A stretch of DNA of 39,336 bases from Anaerolineae bacterium (GTDB lineage: Bacteria; Chloroflexota; Anaerolineae; B4-G1; SLSP01): assembly GCA_003562365.1 (NCBI GenBank), contig PWVB01000524.1, forward strand, positions 1 through 39,336. Direction: 5' to 3'. This document shows positions 14,184 through 23,028 of this stretch, one piece after another. Each line of letters begins with the position of its first letter. Positions within the stretch are counted from its first letter, which is position 1. A model generated the notes under the pieces. That model ran no database searches. It had not been told where the DNA came from and saw only the letters and a list, made by a program, of their open reading frames with translations. The position numbers and the translations under genes were made by a program.

Positions 14184-17156
14184 TCAGCTGCCGGCTGATG
14201 TCTCAGCGGCTCTGGCACTAGCCGGCAGTACCCGCACAGGTATCTCGATGGACCTCGCTACGACGTCACCGCCGCTCGACGCAATCCGGACCGTGGCCAT
14301 AAACGTTACCTTCACGGGTTCTTCGGCGTTGATCGCGTAGAGTGTGAGAGTGCCGCCAGGTTGCGTGGTGGCGTGGAAGGGTACCTCAGGACCCTCGTGC
14401 CAGTCGAGATCCAGCGCCAGTTCGGCGGGCCAGCGCACCCAGAAAGGCGCAACAGCACGGCTGCACGCTGGGATCGTGCCCAAGGTCAGGGCTGCCTCGC
14501 AGTCCCAGACCTGGGGCTGCGTCCAGTGCTGAGGTTGTCGTCCTCGGGCGTGCCATCCGTTGGGACACGCTAGCTCCGCCGTCACCTTCGGCCAGTCAGA
14601 CTCAGTGCCGTTCTCGATAAGCAGCCGTATGGTCAGGGGCATTGACTCCGCGGCCCACAGCTTCTCGATGTCCCAGTGGCCCCACAGCTGTTCCGGACCG
14701 AAGCGCCGAACCAGGATGCCGCCTTCCCCTTCTGCCTCAACCTCCAATGGTACCATATGCGGCTCGTCCATCGGTCGGGCTGTGGCAGCGCGGGTGCTGG
14801 TATGGGTGAAGGCGTCGGTGACGCCCGACGCGAGGATACGAGTCTGCCAGACCAGATCGTCGGTAGCGCCGGCTCCCGAGTGCCGAAAGCCGAACCTCAC
14901 AGTCCACGGATCACCGTTGTGGTTGGTGATCTCGACGGTGGTTTGAGCACTCTCGTCTGGATTCGTGTCGGATCCACGGCTGACGGGGTGCTCACGCCAA
15001 CTGACGTCGAAGATGTGCGGGCCCGCCCGGAAGCCCTGCCAGTTCACAGCGTTCAGGAGACCACGGGGTGCCACGGTCAGGGTTCTGGCGTCAGCGTCTA
15101 CCTCCAGACCCAGCCACTGCTTGAGGTACTGCCAGGCCCACGCCCCCTGACCTTGGCTGCAACGGGTGAGCGATCGCTTGTACTCCAGGCCGTGGGGCCA
15201 CCAGAAGACGCTGCCAGTGACGTCGTCGGTCGCGACGTGCCAGAGCGTGCCAAGCGCCTCCAGCATCTCCTCATCTGTCACGCTGCCAGCGAGCCGGGAG
15301 AAGTAACCGGTGCCGTCCAGTGCGCCTCCGGCAAAGCCACGAGGGCTCCAGCGCAAGGCTCCGAACTCAAAGTCGAAGTTAGGGCACCAGATCGACCGGG
15401 CAAAGCGATGATAGTTGACCCATACTTCATCTGTGAGGCCGATCATTCCGTAGATGGGCGCAAGCATACTGGAGGTGTCCTCACCGTCGTAATAGGGGAT
15501 GCCCTCCGGTAAATAGAAGCTGCCGGGATCCTCGCCAAGATTGGTGCCGCCGGAGATCTGAGGGCCAAAGGGGCCTTCGATGATCATCGTGTGCCCAATA
15601 GCCTCACGGATGGCGTCGGCGGTCTCCTTGTAGGTTGCCGCCATTTCCGCGTTGCCCAAGGTGCGAGCCAGGAGGGCCATAGAATCGAAGGCGTACCAGA
15701 CCTTGACATTGGTGCCGTAGTCGTAGCGACGCCCTACGGCTCCGTCACTGGAATAGCGCGAAGGAAAGAGTGCTTCGTTGGGCGCCTTGAGTGCCATCAG
15801 ATCGTCTACGATGGACATCAGCGCCGCCATCACGTCCGGGTTTTGGACAAGCTTGTCGACGTCTCCGGTGATCTGCAGCCACTGTCGGGCGATGATGATC
15901 GGCGCGACGAGAATGGGTACGGAGTGGTCGGGGGTGCCTTTGGGTGCCCGGCTGCGGTCCATAAAAAAGCGGAGCGTGGCCCATGTCATCTCGGGACAAA
16001 GATGGGCGATGCTCACCGCAGTGGGCTCGACGTCGATGCCCCAGACGGTGCCATAGCCGTGGGAAGGCGCGCCTTGCCAGTGAGCCAAGAGGGTGCCCTC
16101 ACCGTCGGTCTGCAGGCAGTTGAAGTTATCGAAGAGGCTTCGGACGTAGATGTCACGGCTCACCTGTGCCTCTTTCGTGGCCTCGTGAGCGTCCACGGTG
16201 AGGGTGCCCAATCGCTCGCGCCAGAAGCCCGCCGTCAGATTCAGCCAATCGAGCGCTGACTGCATGTGAAGCGTGTAAATCGTGGGCATGATATCAGTAT
16301 ACGTTGCCCCTAGGGCGATTTGCGTCTCGAAGGTCCGCGACTCTCCTGGTGCCAGGTTGAAGGCGCTCTCAGCCTCGTAGGGTGGTGTCAGTCGGCGCCA
16401 GGTTCCATCGTGTAGGTGAACGCCCACGGCACCGTAAGGCTGGGTCAAGATCAGTGTGTGCTGCCGGAGCTGGGTATGCGCTGGCTGCACCGATCTGGAC
16501 CCTTCATCGGTCGATATCCTGGCATCCTCATAGTGGCCCACCAACAAATCGCTTGCTTGCAGGACGACCCTGCCCTTGACGGAAGCCTCACTGACGTTGT
16601 AGAGATGGAGTGCATAGACGGCGCCGGCCGGTCCGGGCAGTGGGGCTGGCGCGAGGGGGGCTGATTCGACGTCCGCGGTGACAGGTGCAATGCTCGTAAG
16701 CGTGACCTCCAAGCCGGCAACCGCGCCCGTGGTGCGCGGTATGCAATCGTCAGCGTAGACCGTCTCGACTTCGATGCCTGCAGCGGGAGCCTCTGTCGAG
16801 GAAAGGATGACTGGATCGTCCAGGTCGTCGACCTCGAGTCGGTAACAGAGATCACCGGCGTACATTACTGTATCGAAGTGATGGTACATTCCCACACCCA
16901 GACCCAGCTCTCGGGTGCCGGTGGGGGCAGCATAGAGCTGGGTGGGTAGCGCGACAAAGCGCAGCATGCCGTTAGCTGCGTGGCCCAGCAGCACTCTGGC
17001 ATTGGACTGAGTGAAGAGCGCCTCGATGTTGGGTGCTAGGTCGATGTTACGGTGTCGGTCTGCGATGCGGTCTGCCTGGGTCCCGGAGAAGAATGGTGAC
17101 TGCAGAGCCTGTCTGAAGGCCGGCCAGTCGACGTAGGTGGGCGTCTCTCTGTTCAT
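14184..17156 (-). CDS. Six-hairpin glycosidase-like protein, specificity unknown
   Basis: A 990-aa protein with no signal peptide seen. The N-terminal half (to about 330) is beta-rich and looks like a galactose-mutarotase-type sandwich; the middle (about 335-700) reads as an (alpha/alpha)6 barrel, with SLFDNFNCLQTDGEGTLLAH, HGYGTVWGIDVEPTAVS and repeated aromatic helices (WAWQYLKQWLGL). The barrel closes with the typical LEVDADARTLTVAPRGL sandwich linker, and an Ig-like C-terminal region (about 860-980) follows. This architecture occurs in GH15/GH63/GH94/GH116-type and related families; I cannot assign one, nor point to the catalytic acid. The ATG is preceded by AAGGAGA. It is convergent with pheT and divergent from the symporter pair. 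Cytoplasmic oligosaccharide hydrolysis is inference. Confidence 0.6.
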   Translation of the reverse strand: MNRETPTYVDWPAFRQALQSPFFSGTQADRIADRHRNIDLAPNIEALFTQSNARVLLGHAANGMLRFVALPTQLYAAPTGTRELGLGVGMYHHFDTVMYAGDLCYRLEVDDLDDPVILSSTEAPAAGIEVETVYADDCIPRTTGAVAGLEVTLTSIAPVTADVESAPLAPAPLPGPAGAVYALHLYNVSEASVKGRVVLQASDLLVGHYEDARISTDEGSRSVQPAHTQLRQHTLILTQPYGAVGVHLHDGTWRRLTPPYEAESAFNLAPGESRTFETQIALGATYTDIMPTIYTLHMQSALDWLNLTAGFWRERLGTLTVDAHEATKEAQVSRDIYVRSLFDNFNCLQTDGEGTLLAHWQGAPSHGYGTVWGIDVEPTAVSIAHLCPEMTWATLRFFMDRSRAPKGTPDHSVPILVAPIIIARQWLQITGDVDKLVQNPDVMAALMSIVDDLMALKAPNEALFPSRYSSDGAVGRRYDYGTNVKVWYAFDSMALLARTLGNAEMAATYKETADAIREAIGHTMIIEGPFGPQISGGTNLGEDPGSFYLPEGIPYYDGEDTSSMLAPIYGMIGLTDEVWVNYHRFARSIWCPNFDFEFGALRWSPRGFAGGALDGTGYFSRLAGSVTDEEMLEALGTLWHVATDDVTGSVFWWPHGLEYKRSLTRCSQGQGAWAWQYLKQWLGLEVDADARTLTVAPRGLLNAVNWQGFRAGPHIFDVSWREHPVSRGSDTNPDESAQTTVEITNHNGDPWTVRFGFRHSGAGATDDLVWQTRILASGVTDAFTHTSTRAATARPMDEPHMVPLEVEAEGEGGILVRRFGPEQLWGHWDIEKLWAAESMPLTIRLLIENGTESDWPKVTAELACPNGWHARGRQPQHWTQPQVWDCEAALTLGTIPACSRAVAPFWVRWPAELALDLDWHEGPEVPFHATTQPGGTLTLYAINAEEPVKVTFMATVRIASSGGDVVARSIEIPVRVLPASARAAETSAGS

Positions 17157-17256
17157 AGTCTCCTTGCCTCGCGGGAAAAAGGTAGTATCTTAGGGCAATT
17201 GTACACTCTTTTCCTGTGAAAGGTACCACTGATCCTGGTGCCGAGGAGGTTTTTCT

Positions 17257-17562
17257 ATGGCACAGAACGTGATAATGGATGAGGCATTCGAGCGACGCAA
17301 GTCTGGCATTGGCATCCGGATGACGATCCTGTACTCGATCATATATGGGGGGTTCGTCGTGCTTAGCGTCTTCCAGCCGACCTGGATGGGGGCGCGAGCG
17401 TTGTTGGGGTTGAACTTGGCTGTCGCATATGGATTGGGCTTGATCGTCATCGCTATCATCTTCGCACTTGTCTATAATCATCTCTGTCGGGTTCCGGCTA
17501 CAGGCGCTGCGACCCGCTCAAGGTCAGCGTCCGGCCCACAGGCCGGCCAAGAGGAGGGCTAG
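17257..17562 (+). CDS. DUF485 membrane protein (symporter partner)
   Basis: A 101-aa protein with two hydrophobic segments (about 22-42 and 50-74) separated by a short loop, in the pattern of DUF485 (YjcH of E. coli). Genes of this family stand directly before acetate-type sodium:solute symporters, and the same is true here: its TAG ends at 17562 and the symporter ATG is at 17563. The start has a strong GAGGAGG site. The biochemical role is unknown in general; a small subunit or regulator of the symporter is the usual guess. The C-terminal tail is Ala/Ser/Gly-rich and looks disordered. Confidence 0.82.
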   Translation: MAQNVIMDEAFERRKSGIGIRMTILYSIIYGGFVVLSVFQPTWMGARALLGLNLAVAYGLGLIVIAIIFALVYNHLCRVPATGAATRSRSASGPQAGQEEG

Positions 17563-19665
17563 ATGGCGATCGTAGTCTTTATCATGTTTGTGATTTTGGT
17601 GTTGGCTGTCTCGGTTCACACGAACCGTCGGTCGCGCAGTGTTGATGGCTACTACGTCGCCAACAGCTCAGTCCATTGGGGGGTTAACGGCGTGGCTTTT
17701 GCTGGCGGCTACCTGTCAGTGGCAAGTTTTCTGGGTATCTGTGGGCTCATCGCGTTCTTCGGCTACGATGGGTTTCTCTACTCGATCGGGTTTCTCGCCG
17801 GGTGGATTGTTGCGTTGTTTGTGATCGCCGAGCCTATGAAGCGCAGGGGTACCTTCACCTTTCCCGATGCCCTGAACCGCACCTTTAAGCGCCCGGGCAT
17901 TCAGCTGGCTGCGGGGCTGAGCGTACTCGTTGTGTCGCTCTTCTACCTCGTTCCGCAGATGGTGGGGGCTGGGGTGCTCGTCGAACCGCTGCTGGGGATT
18001 CCTCACTACTGGGGCGTGATCATCGTTGGCTCGGTGGTGATCCTAATTGTGGCTGGCGGCGGCATGACGTCGACAACCTATGTTCAGTTCTTCAACGGGG
18101 GGCTGCTTCTGCTCTTTGCCGGGATTCTTACGGTTGCCGTTCTGCTACGCGGTGTGAACACTGCCGAACTGTCTGTTGAGGAAGGTGTGGCGGGTCTAGA
18201 ACGTTACCGTTACCAGGAGGTAGCTGCCGAGTTCGGCGAGGAAAACCTCCGTGTGGATCTGCCCGGTGCCGAAGTTGTCGGACGGCACGCCGTAGTTGAC
18301 CGTCACACCGGCGCCGAGAGCCTGGTGCTGTATCGAGTGTCGCGGTTAATTCCAGCGTCTGTGGACGCTGGTGGTGGATACACAGCCAACATCAAGGGGC
18401 GCACCCCGAATTTCAGCGCCGCTGATGGAACCTCATCCGGGTTGGGAGTGCACTGGACGGTTGAGCAGGTTGACGGCCAGCCCTACGTCCGCATTGAGGA
18501 CTGGTGGCGGCTGAATACCAACGCAGATGGCACGCATCGGCTGGTGGAGACACAGTTCCGTGCGGTCCTGCCCGACGGCACTGTGTTGGTCAACGGTGCT
18601 CCAGAAGGCGCGTCCAACCGGCTCCGCCAGATGGGGGGAATCTCCGAGATCCCCGAGGCATATGGTGAGAGCACGGGTCCCGTCGATCCTCTGCGGTTGT
18701 TGAGTGTGTTCGCCGATCGGTCCACGGTGGTGGAGCGCCCGAGAAGTGTTGCCTTCAACACAGAGGCTGGTGAGCGCGTCACCGTCCACTATGCCGAACC
18801 GGTGGCGGGCTCGGTCTTTATGCGTCCGGGGCTGATGTTCCCGCTGGAGCCGCAGGCTGGCGAACCTTCAATCACGACGCTGCTGAACCGGTTGAACTTC
18901 ATCTCGCTGATGTTGGCTCTCTTTCTGGGCACGTCAGCACTTCCGCATATCCTGATCCGTTACTATACGGTTCCGAGCGCCGACGCGGCGAGAAAATCAA
19001 CAATCGTAGCGATCGCGGGCATTGGCCTGTTCTACATCTTCACTATGTACCTGGGCGTGGGAGCGGTCACGAGCGGTGCGCTGAATCCGGAGACCAGCAA
19101 CATGAGTGCTCCCCTGCTCGCCCGGAGTTTTGGCGAGGTGCTCTTTGCGATGATCTCCGGGATCGCCTTCACTACCGTCCTTGCGACAGTGTCCGGGCTG
19201 ATTATGGCCGCTTCTGGCGCGGTTGCCCACGATCTACTACCAAATCTTCTTCGGCGGGACGTCTCGGACAACACGAAGGTGTTGGCTGGGCGGATTGTGG
19301 CCGTCCTGGTGGGCATCATCGGTATCGTGCTCGGGATTGCTTTTCGGGGCATGAATGTCTCGTTCTTGGTGGGGTGGGCCTTTGCTGTTGCCGCTTCGGC
19401 GAATCTGCCGGCACTGCTGCTCATTCTCTTCTGGAAGAAAGCCACGGCACAGGGGATCATCGCTTCCATTCTGGTCGGCATTGTAGCAGCGGTCGGGCTC
19501 ATTTTGCTCAGCCCTGACATGTGGGCGCGCTATGGCTTAGACCCGACGACCGCACCGATGCCCATCAACCAGCCAGGCATCGTATCGATTCCCCTCAGTT
19601 TCTTGGTGTTGGTGGTCGTGTCGCTTCTGACCGCGAAGAAAGAGCCGGCGCCGGCAGCCGCGTAG
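17563..19665 (+). CDS. Sodium:solute symporter, acetate (ActP) type, with large extracytoplasmic insert
   Basis: An SSS-family transporter that takes up a small monocarboxylate, probably acetate or a related acid, with Na+. Family landmarks are the N-terminal YYVANSSVHWGVNGVAFAGG, SVASFLGICGLIAFFGYDG, the GGMTSTTYVQFFNGG helix, and ALPHILIRYYTVPS. At 700 aa it is well above the usual 550. The extra length is a hydrophilic, beta-rich stretch at about residues 200-418, between a membrane helix and FMRPGLMFPLEP, with no membrane segment inside. The ATG directly follows the DUF485 stop and uses a GAGGAGGG site within that gene's end. The convergent neighbour is a CBS/DUF294 sensor, a type of gene often near ActP loci. 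The exact substrate is inference. Confidence 0.86.
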   Translation: MAIVVFIMFVILVLAVSVHTNRRSRSVDGYYVANSSVHWGVNGVAFAGGYLSVASFLGICGLIAFFGYDGFLYSIGFLAGWIVALFVIAEPMKRRGTFTFPDALNRTFKRPGIQLAAGLSVLVVSLFYLVPQMVGAGVLVEPLLGIPHYWGVIIVGSVVILIVAGGGMTSTTYVQFFNGGLLLLFAGILTVAVLLRGVNTAELSVEEGVAGLERYRYQEVAAEFGEENLRVDLPGAEVVGRHAVVDRHTGAESLVLYRVSRLIPASVDAGGGYTANIKGRTPNFSAADGTSSGLGVHWTVEQVDGQPYVRIEDWWRLNTNADGTHRLVETQFRAVLPDGTVLVNGAPEGASNRLRQMGGISEIPEAYGESTGPVDPLRLLSVFADRSTVVERPRSVAFNTEAGERVTVHYAEPVAGSVFMRPGLMFPLEPQAGEPSITTLLNRLNFISLMLALFLGTSALPHILIRYYTVPSADAARKSTIVAIAGIGLFYIFTMYLGVGAVTSGALNPETSNMSAPLLARSFGEVLFAMISGIAFTTVLATVSGLIMAASGAVAHDLLPNLLRRDVSDNTKVLAGRIVAVLVGIIGIVLGIAFRGMNVSFLVGWAFAVAASANLPALLLILFWKKATAQGIIASILVGIVAAVGLILLSPDMWARYGLDPTTAPMPINQPGIVSIPLSFLVLVVVSLLTAKKEPAPAAA

Positions 19666-19691
19666 CACAAGTTTCCAGCGCTGGGCGCCGT

Positions 19692-19726
19692 CGGCACGGT
19701 GTGTATGGCAGAGTCACGCCGTGCCG
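19692..19726 (+). terminator. Hairpin after the symporter gene
   Basis: CGGCACGGTGTG (19692-19703) pairs with CACGCCGTGCCG (19715-19726), one G-U, 11-base loop. It overlaps the last codons of the convergent gene ending at 19714. There is no T-run, so termination is uncertain. Confidence 0.4.
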
Positions 19727-22700
19727 CGGAACTCGTAACTCACCTTCTTCTGGATCGCCGAGATCTGGGAGAAGGTGTTTTTTAGGATGCCTATCTCGAT
19801 TTGGGTGAGTGCGCGCGGATCGATTGAGTTGTTCGGCGTTCGTCCGGCTTTCAGCATCTGCACCTGATGGCGGTAGCGCAGCTGCATCAAGTGACTATAT
19901 GCCTGATGCATGGCCCGGTAGTTCTCCTCCGTCAAGATGTCCAGTTCGAAGAGCTGTTGCAGTCGGCTGAAGGTGTTGGTTTCCTCCAGTTGGTGTTTTA
20001 GAGTATGGAGGCGTGCATAGTCGACGATGGGCAGCATGGCTTGCTTGATGCTGAATGTGTTGGGCTCTTCTCCCGCCGAACCCGTCACGATTCTCCCGAA
20101 GAGTCCCACCGGTGGCTTGTACTGGAGCGTATTCAGGGCCATATGGGAAAGGAAAGCCGGACGGGCTGCGAGGATCCGGACAATTTCCTGCCACCATGCG
20201 GTTACCAGTGACCTGTCGCCGTAGATACAGCGGTGGTCGAAAAACACGTTGCAGTGTGTGAGCGCCTGTGCATCCGGCTCCGCCATCCACTCGGCGAAGT
20301 ACCGCTTCCATTGCTCTAGAGGCTGATTCCACTGGGGGTTCTTCGCCATCAACCCGCCCTTGCAGTGCCGGTATCCAACCCGGTCGAGACCGTCGCATAC
20401 CAGTTCACCAAATCGGAGGAAGTAGTCGGCCACCTCGGGCGTCGGCGGCAGCGAGTCCTCAAATACCAGTGCGTTATCCTGGTCGGTCGCCAGTGTCTGC
20501 TCTTCGCGCGCCTCGCTGCCGAGAGCAATAAACGCGAAGCGTGCCGGCGCCGGTCCCAGCTTCTCGAGCGCGAACCCAATCACTCGTTTGGTGACGGCAT
20601 CCGAAACGGATGTCGTGACGTGGCAGACGTTCTGCGCCAGGGCGCCGGAGTCAACAAGGGAACCGACCAGGGTCGGTAGCCGCGCATAGCAGTCTGCAAG
20701 TGCCTCAACAGTCTGGGCGCGGCGGATTTGATGTGTGAATGCGACGAGCGAGTAGCGATCTGGCTGGAGCGTCTGGCTGCTGCGGATGATACCCACCGGC
20801 GCGTCGCTATTGTCCGTAACTGCTAGGTGGTTGACATCTTGTTCGCGCTCGAGCAGGAATGCTTCGAAGACCGGCGCGCTCTCACTGATCGAGACGACCG
20901 GAGCGCTCATAATACGCGAGACCGGGTGCTGGGTATCAAGTCCCGCTGCCACTACCCGCTCACGGATGTCGTGATCGGTGAGAATCCCCACCATGTCTCC
21001 CCCCGCCGTCGTCACGATAACCGCATCGGTATCGTTGCGGCTCATCAGACGCACCGCATGGGAGATTGGGGCGTCGAGCGTGCAGGTGACCAGCTGTTCC
21101 ATCGAGTCGCGGACTGGCTCTGTCAGAAACAGAAACGATGTCTGGAGCTGTGAGAGCAGGCGTTCCCGTGCGGCATCCGACTGCGCGGCTCGATGCCCGG
21201 TGATGTCCTGCACGCTGAGAATCATCCCCTGTCGTCCTGAGAAGTAGACAGCGTTTGCCGACAGGAGCACAGGCACGGTCCGACCACTCTTCCGTCTCAG
21301 CCGGGCCTCGAAGGGTTCGCGCACCTCGCCTCCGCTAAAGATTAGAGCCAGGTTGTCGCCAGCGGATCCCTGGTCGTCGGTCAACACGATGTCCTGGATA
21401 TCGAGAAAGGCAAGCTCAGCGGCAGAATAGCCAAGCATCTCAAGGAGGGTTCGGTTGGCGTAAGTGCACCGTCCATCCAACAGCAAGAGCGTGCCGCTGG
21501 TTGAGGATTCCACGAGCGCCCGGTAGCGCTCATGCGATACTCGCAGCGCCTGCTCCACCTCGCCCCGTCTGCGTTCCACCTTGAGGCTATGATAGGCGAC
21601 GGTCAGGAGCAGCCCTGTGGCAAGCACCGTGACGATGAACGACGCATCGATCATACGGCCGGTGATAGTCTCGATCTCCTGCCGCACATCATCAACATAC
21701 AGACCGGTCCCTATGATCCATCCCCAAGGCGAGAAGCTACGTACGTATGATTCCTTTGCTTCCATCCGATCCGGGTCGTCTTGCCACTGCCAGACATACC
21801 GGACGTACCCGGAAGACTCATTGCGGACCGCGTCCACGAACGCTACGAAGGGTCGTACGCCGTCAGGATCGGTGAAATCGGTCAAATCTGACCCTTCCAG
21901 GTCATCCCGATAGGGGTGCATTACCATCCGTGGGTGCATATCGGTGATCCAGAAGTAGTCTTTAGCCTCCGGCCCGTAGCGCAGACGTCGAATGCGCTCA
22001 ATAGCTGCTTGTTGTGCCTCCTCCAGGCTGAGCTGTCCCTCCTCCACCTCGCGATGGTAGTCGGCGAGTATGCTCCACGCGGAGTTCGTGAGTTCGGTCG
22101 TCATCTCCCGCCTGCGATCGAGAAGCCGTTCCTCCATAGTGGGAATCAGCACGGCAAAGAGAAGGCCGACGAAAACACTGATCACCAATAGGGAAGGCAC
22201 CACGATGCGCAGGACCAACCACCGCCAGTTGATCTGCCCCACCTCCGGCGGCAGCTCGTCTTCGATTCTCTCAGCCGTCGCCGGCACGTGTTCTCCATTA
22301 CGGGCGTGATCGCCGAGTGCCTCTCGAAACTGCTTCCAGCGCTCCAAGGGCATCGCCACACCGGGCTCGGGAGATCCAGCCTGTTCTGGTCCGTGATAGT
22401 CGCTTCCCCCGCAGGTCAGGATTCCCAACCGGTCAGCAAGAGTGGCTAATCGGTCTTGCACCTCGACTGGGTAGGGTTTGTGGAACGCCTCGATGCCGTC
22501 CAGTCCAACCTGTACCAGTCTCTCCGCGGCCTCATCGAGGGCGGTCCCGGCCCAACCAGTCTGCAGGGGGTGAGCGAGGAACGCAATCCCTCCAGCCTCG
22601 TGGATGGCGGCGATGGCGTGCGCGGCGTCTGGTGTCTGGGCGAAAAGAGCCTGCACGGTCGGGCTCTCGGGGTCAAATCCGTAGGCTAGCAGATGGATTT

Positions 22701-22962
22701 CAGTGGCGTCCAGCGTGGCGGCTACCTCGGCGCCCGCGATCTCAGCCATCCCGTGCTGCACAGCAGCAGCGTGGAAGGGCAGCAACCCGGAGACGGTCTG
22801 GTGGTCGGTGAGTGCTGCATAGTCGACGCCGGCTCTGGCGAGCAGATTGGCTACGACCGGCGGTGCATAGTACCCATCGCTGGCGTCGGAGTGGCAGTGC
22901 AGGTCCACCTGGACGGTGGTTTCCTGATGCCCCTCCCGGCTTAAAAGGTCTCCATTATCCAT
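19714..22962 (-). CDS. PHP-Cache-PAS-CBS-DUF294 fusion, membrane sensor with nucleotidyltransferase-like domain
   Basis: A 1082-aa multidomain protein. In order: a PHP metal-dependent phosphoesterase (about 15-225) with VDLHCHSDASDG, LTDHQTVSG, EIAGAEV, FLAHP and GSDYH, so its metal ligands look complete; a membrane helix (about 246-270); an extracytoplasmic single Cache domain (YFWITDMHPRMVMHPY through SPWGWIIGTGLYVDDV); a second helix (about 436-458); a PAS domain (about 478-600); a CBS pair (about 625-740); and a DUF294 nucleotidyltransferase-like domain with GSEAREEQTLATDQDNAL (about 814-831) followed by DUF294_C. The PHP domain would be cytoplasmic. The ATG at 22962 is chosen over 22980 because a TGCTATAAT extended -10 covers the upstream codons, leaving an almost leaderless message. 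CBS-DUF294 genes typically accompany acetate symporters; the fusion with PHP and Cache is unusual. Its signal and product are unknown. Confidence 0.85.
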   Translation of the reverse strand: MDNGDLLSREGHQETTVQVDLHCHSDASDGYYAPPVVANLLARAGVDYAALTDHQTVSGLLPFHAAAVQHGMAEIAGAEVAATLDATEIHLLAYGFDPESPTVQALFAQTPDAAHAIAAIHEAGGIAFLAHPLQTGWAGTALDEAAERLVQVGLDGIEAFHKPYPVEVQDRLATLADRLGILTCGGSDYHGPEQAGSPEPGVAMPLERWKQFREALGDHARNGEHVPATAERIEDELPPEVGQINWRWLVLRIVVPSLLVISVFVGLLFAVLIPTMEERLLDRRREMTTELTNSAWSILADYHREVEEGQLSLEEAQQAAIERIRRLRYGPEAKDYFWITDMHPRMVMHPYRDDLEGSDLTDFTDPDGVRPFVAFVDAVRNESSGYVRYVWQWQDDPDRMEAKESYVRSFSPWGWIIGTGLYVDDVRQEIETITGRMIDASFIVTVLATGLLLTVAYHSLKVERRRGEVEQALRVSHERYRALVESSTSGTLLLLDGRCTYANRTLLEMLGYSAAELAFLDIQDIVLTDDQGSAGDNLALIFSGGEVREPFEARLRRKSGRTVPVLLSANAVYFSGRQGMILSVQDITGHRAAQSDAARERLLSQLQTSFLFLTEPVRDSMEQLVTCTLDAPISHAVRLMSRNDTDAVIVTTAGGDMVGILTDHDIRERVVAAGLDTQHPVSRIMSAPVVSISESAPVFEAFLLEREQDVNHLAVTDNSDAPVGIIRSSQTLQPDRYSLVAFTHQIRRAQTVEALADCYARLPTLVGSLVDSGALAQNVCHVTTSVSDAVTKRVIGFALEKLGPAPARFAFIALGSEAREEQTLATDQDNALVFEDSLPPTPEVADYFLRFGELVCDGLDRVGYRHCKGGLMAKNPQWNQPLEQWKRYFAEWMAEPDAQALTHCNVFFDHRCIYGDRSLVTAWWQEIVRILAARPAFLSHMALNTLQYKPPVGLFGRIVTGSAGEEPNTFSIKQAMLPIVDYARLHTLKHQLEETNTFSRLQQLFELDILTEENYRAMHQAYSHLMQLRYRHQVQMLKAGRTPNNSIDPRALTQIEIGILKNTFSQISAIQKKVSYEFRGTA

Positions 22963-22967
22963 GCTCC

Positions 22968-22976
22968 GATTATAGC
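22968..22976 (-). promoter_or_regulatory. Extended -10 promoter of the PHP-DUF294 gene
   Basis: On the minus strand TGCTATAAT (22976-22968), a perfect extended -10, ends 5 bases before the ATG at 22962. Transcription would begin at or next to the start codon. The -35 is weak. Confidence 0.6.
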
Positions 22977-23028
22977 ACATCCTGGGTGATGAAGGGACAG
23001 CTACTCGGTATCCGGTGTCTGAATCGGT

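Noticed and set aside
14676..15512. Long plus-strand frame (278 codons) opposite the glycosidase-like gene
   Set aside because: It lies wholly antisense to a 990-aa frame with coherent protein features; such shadows are frequent in this GC-rich sequence.
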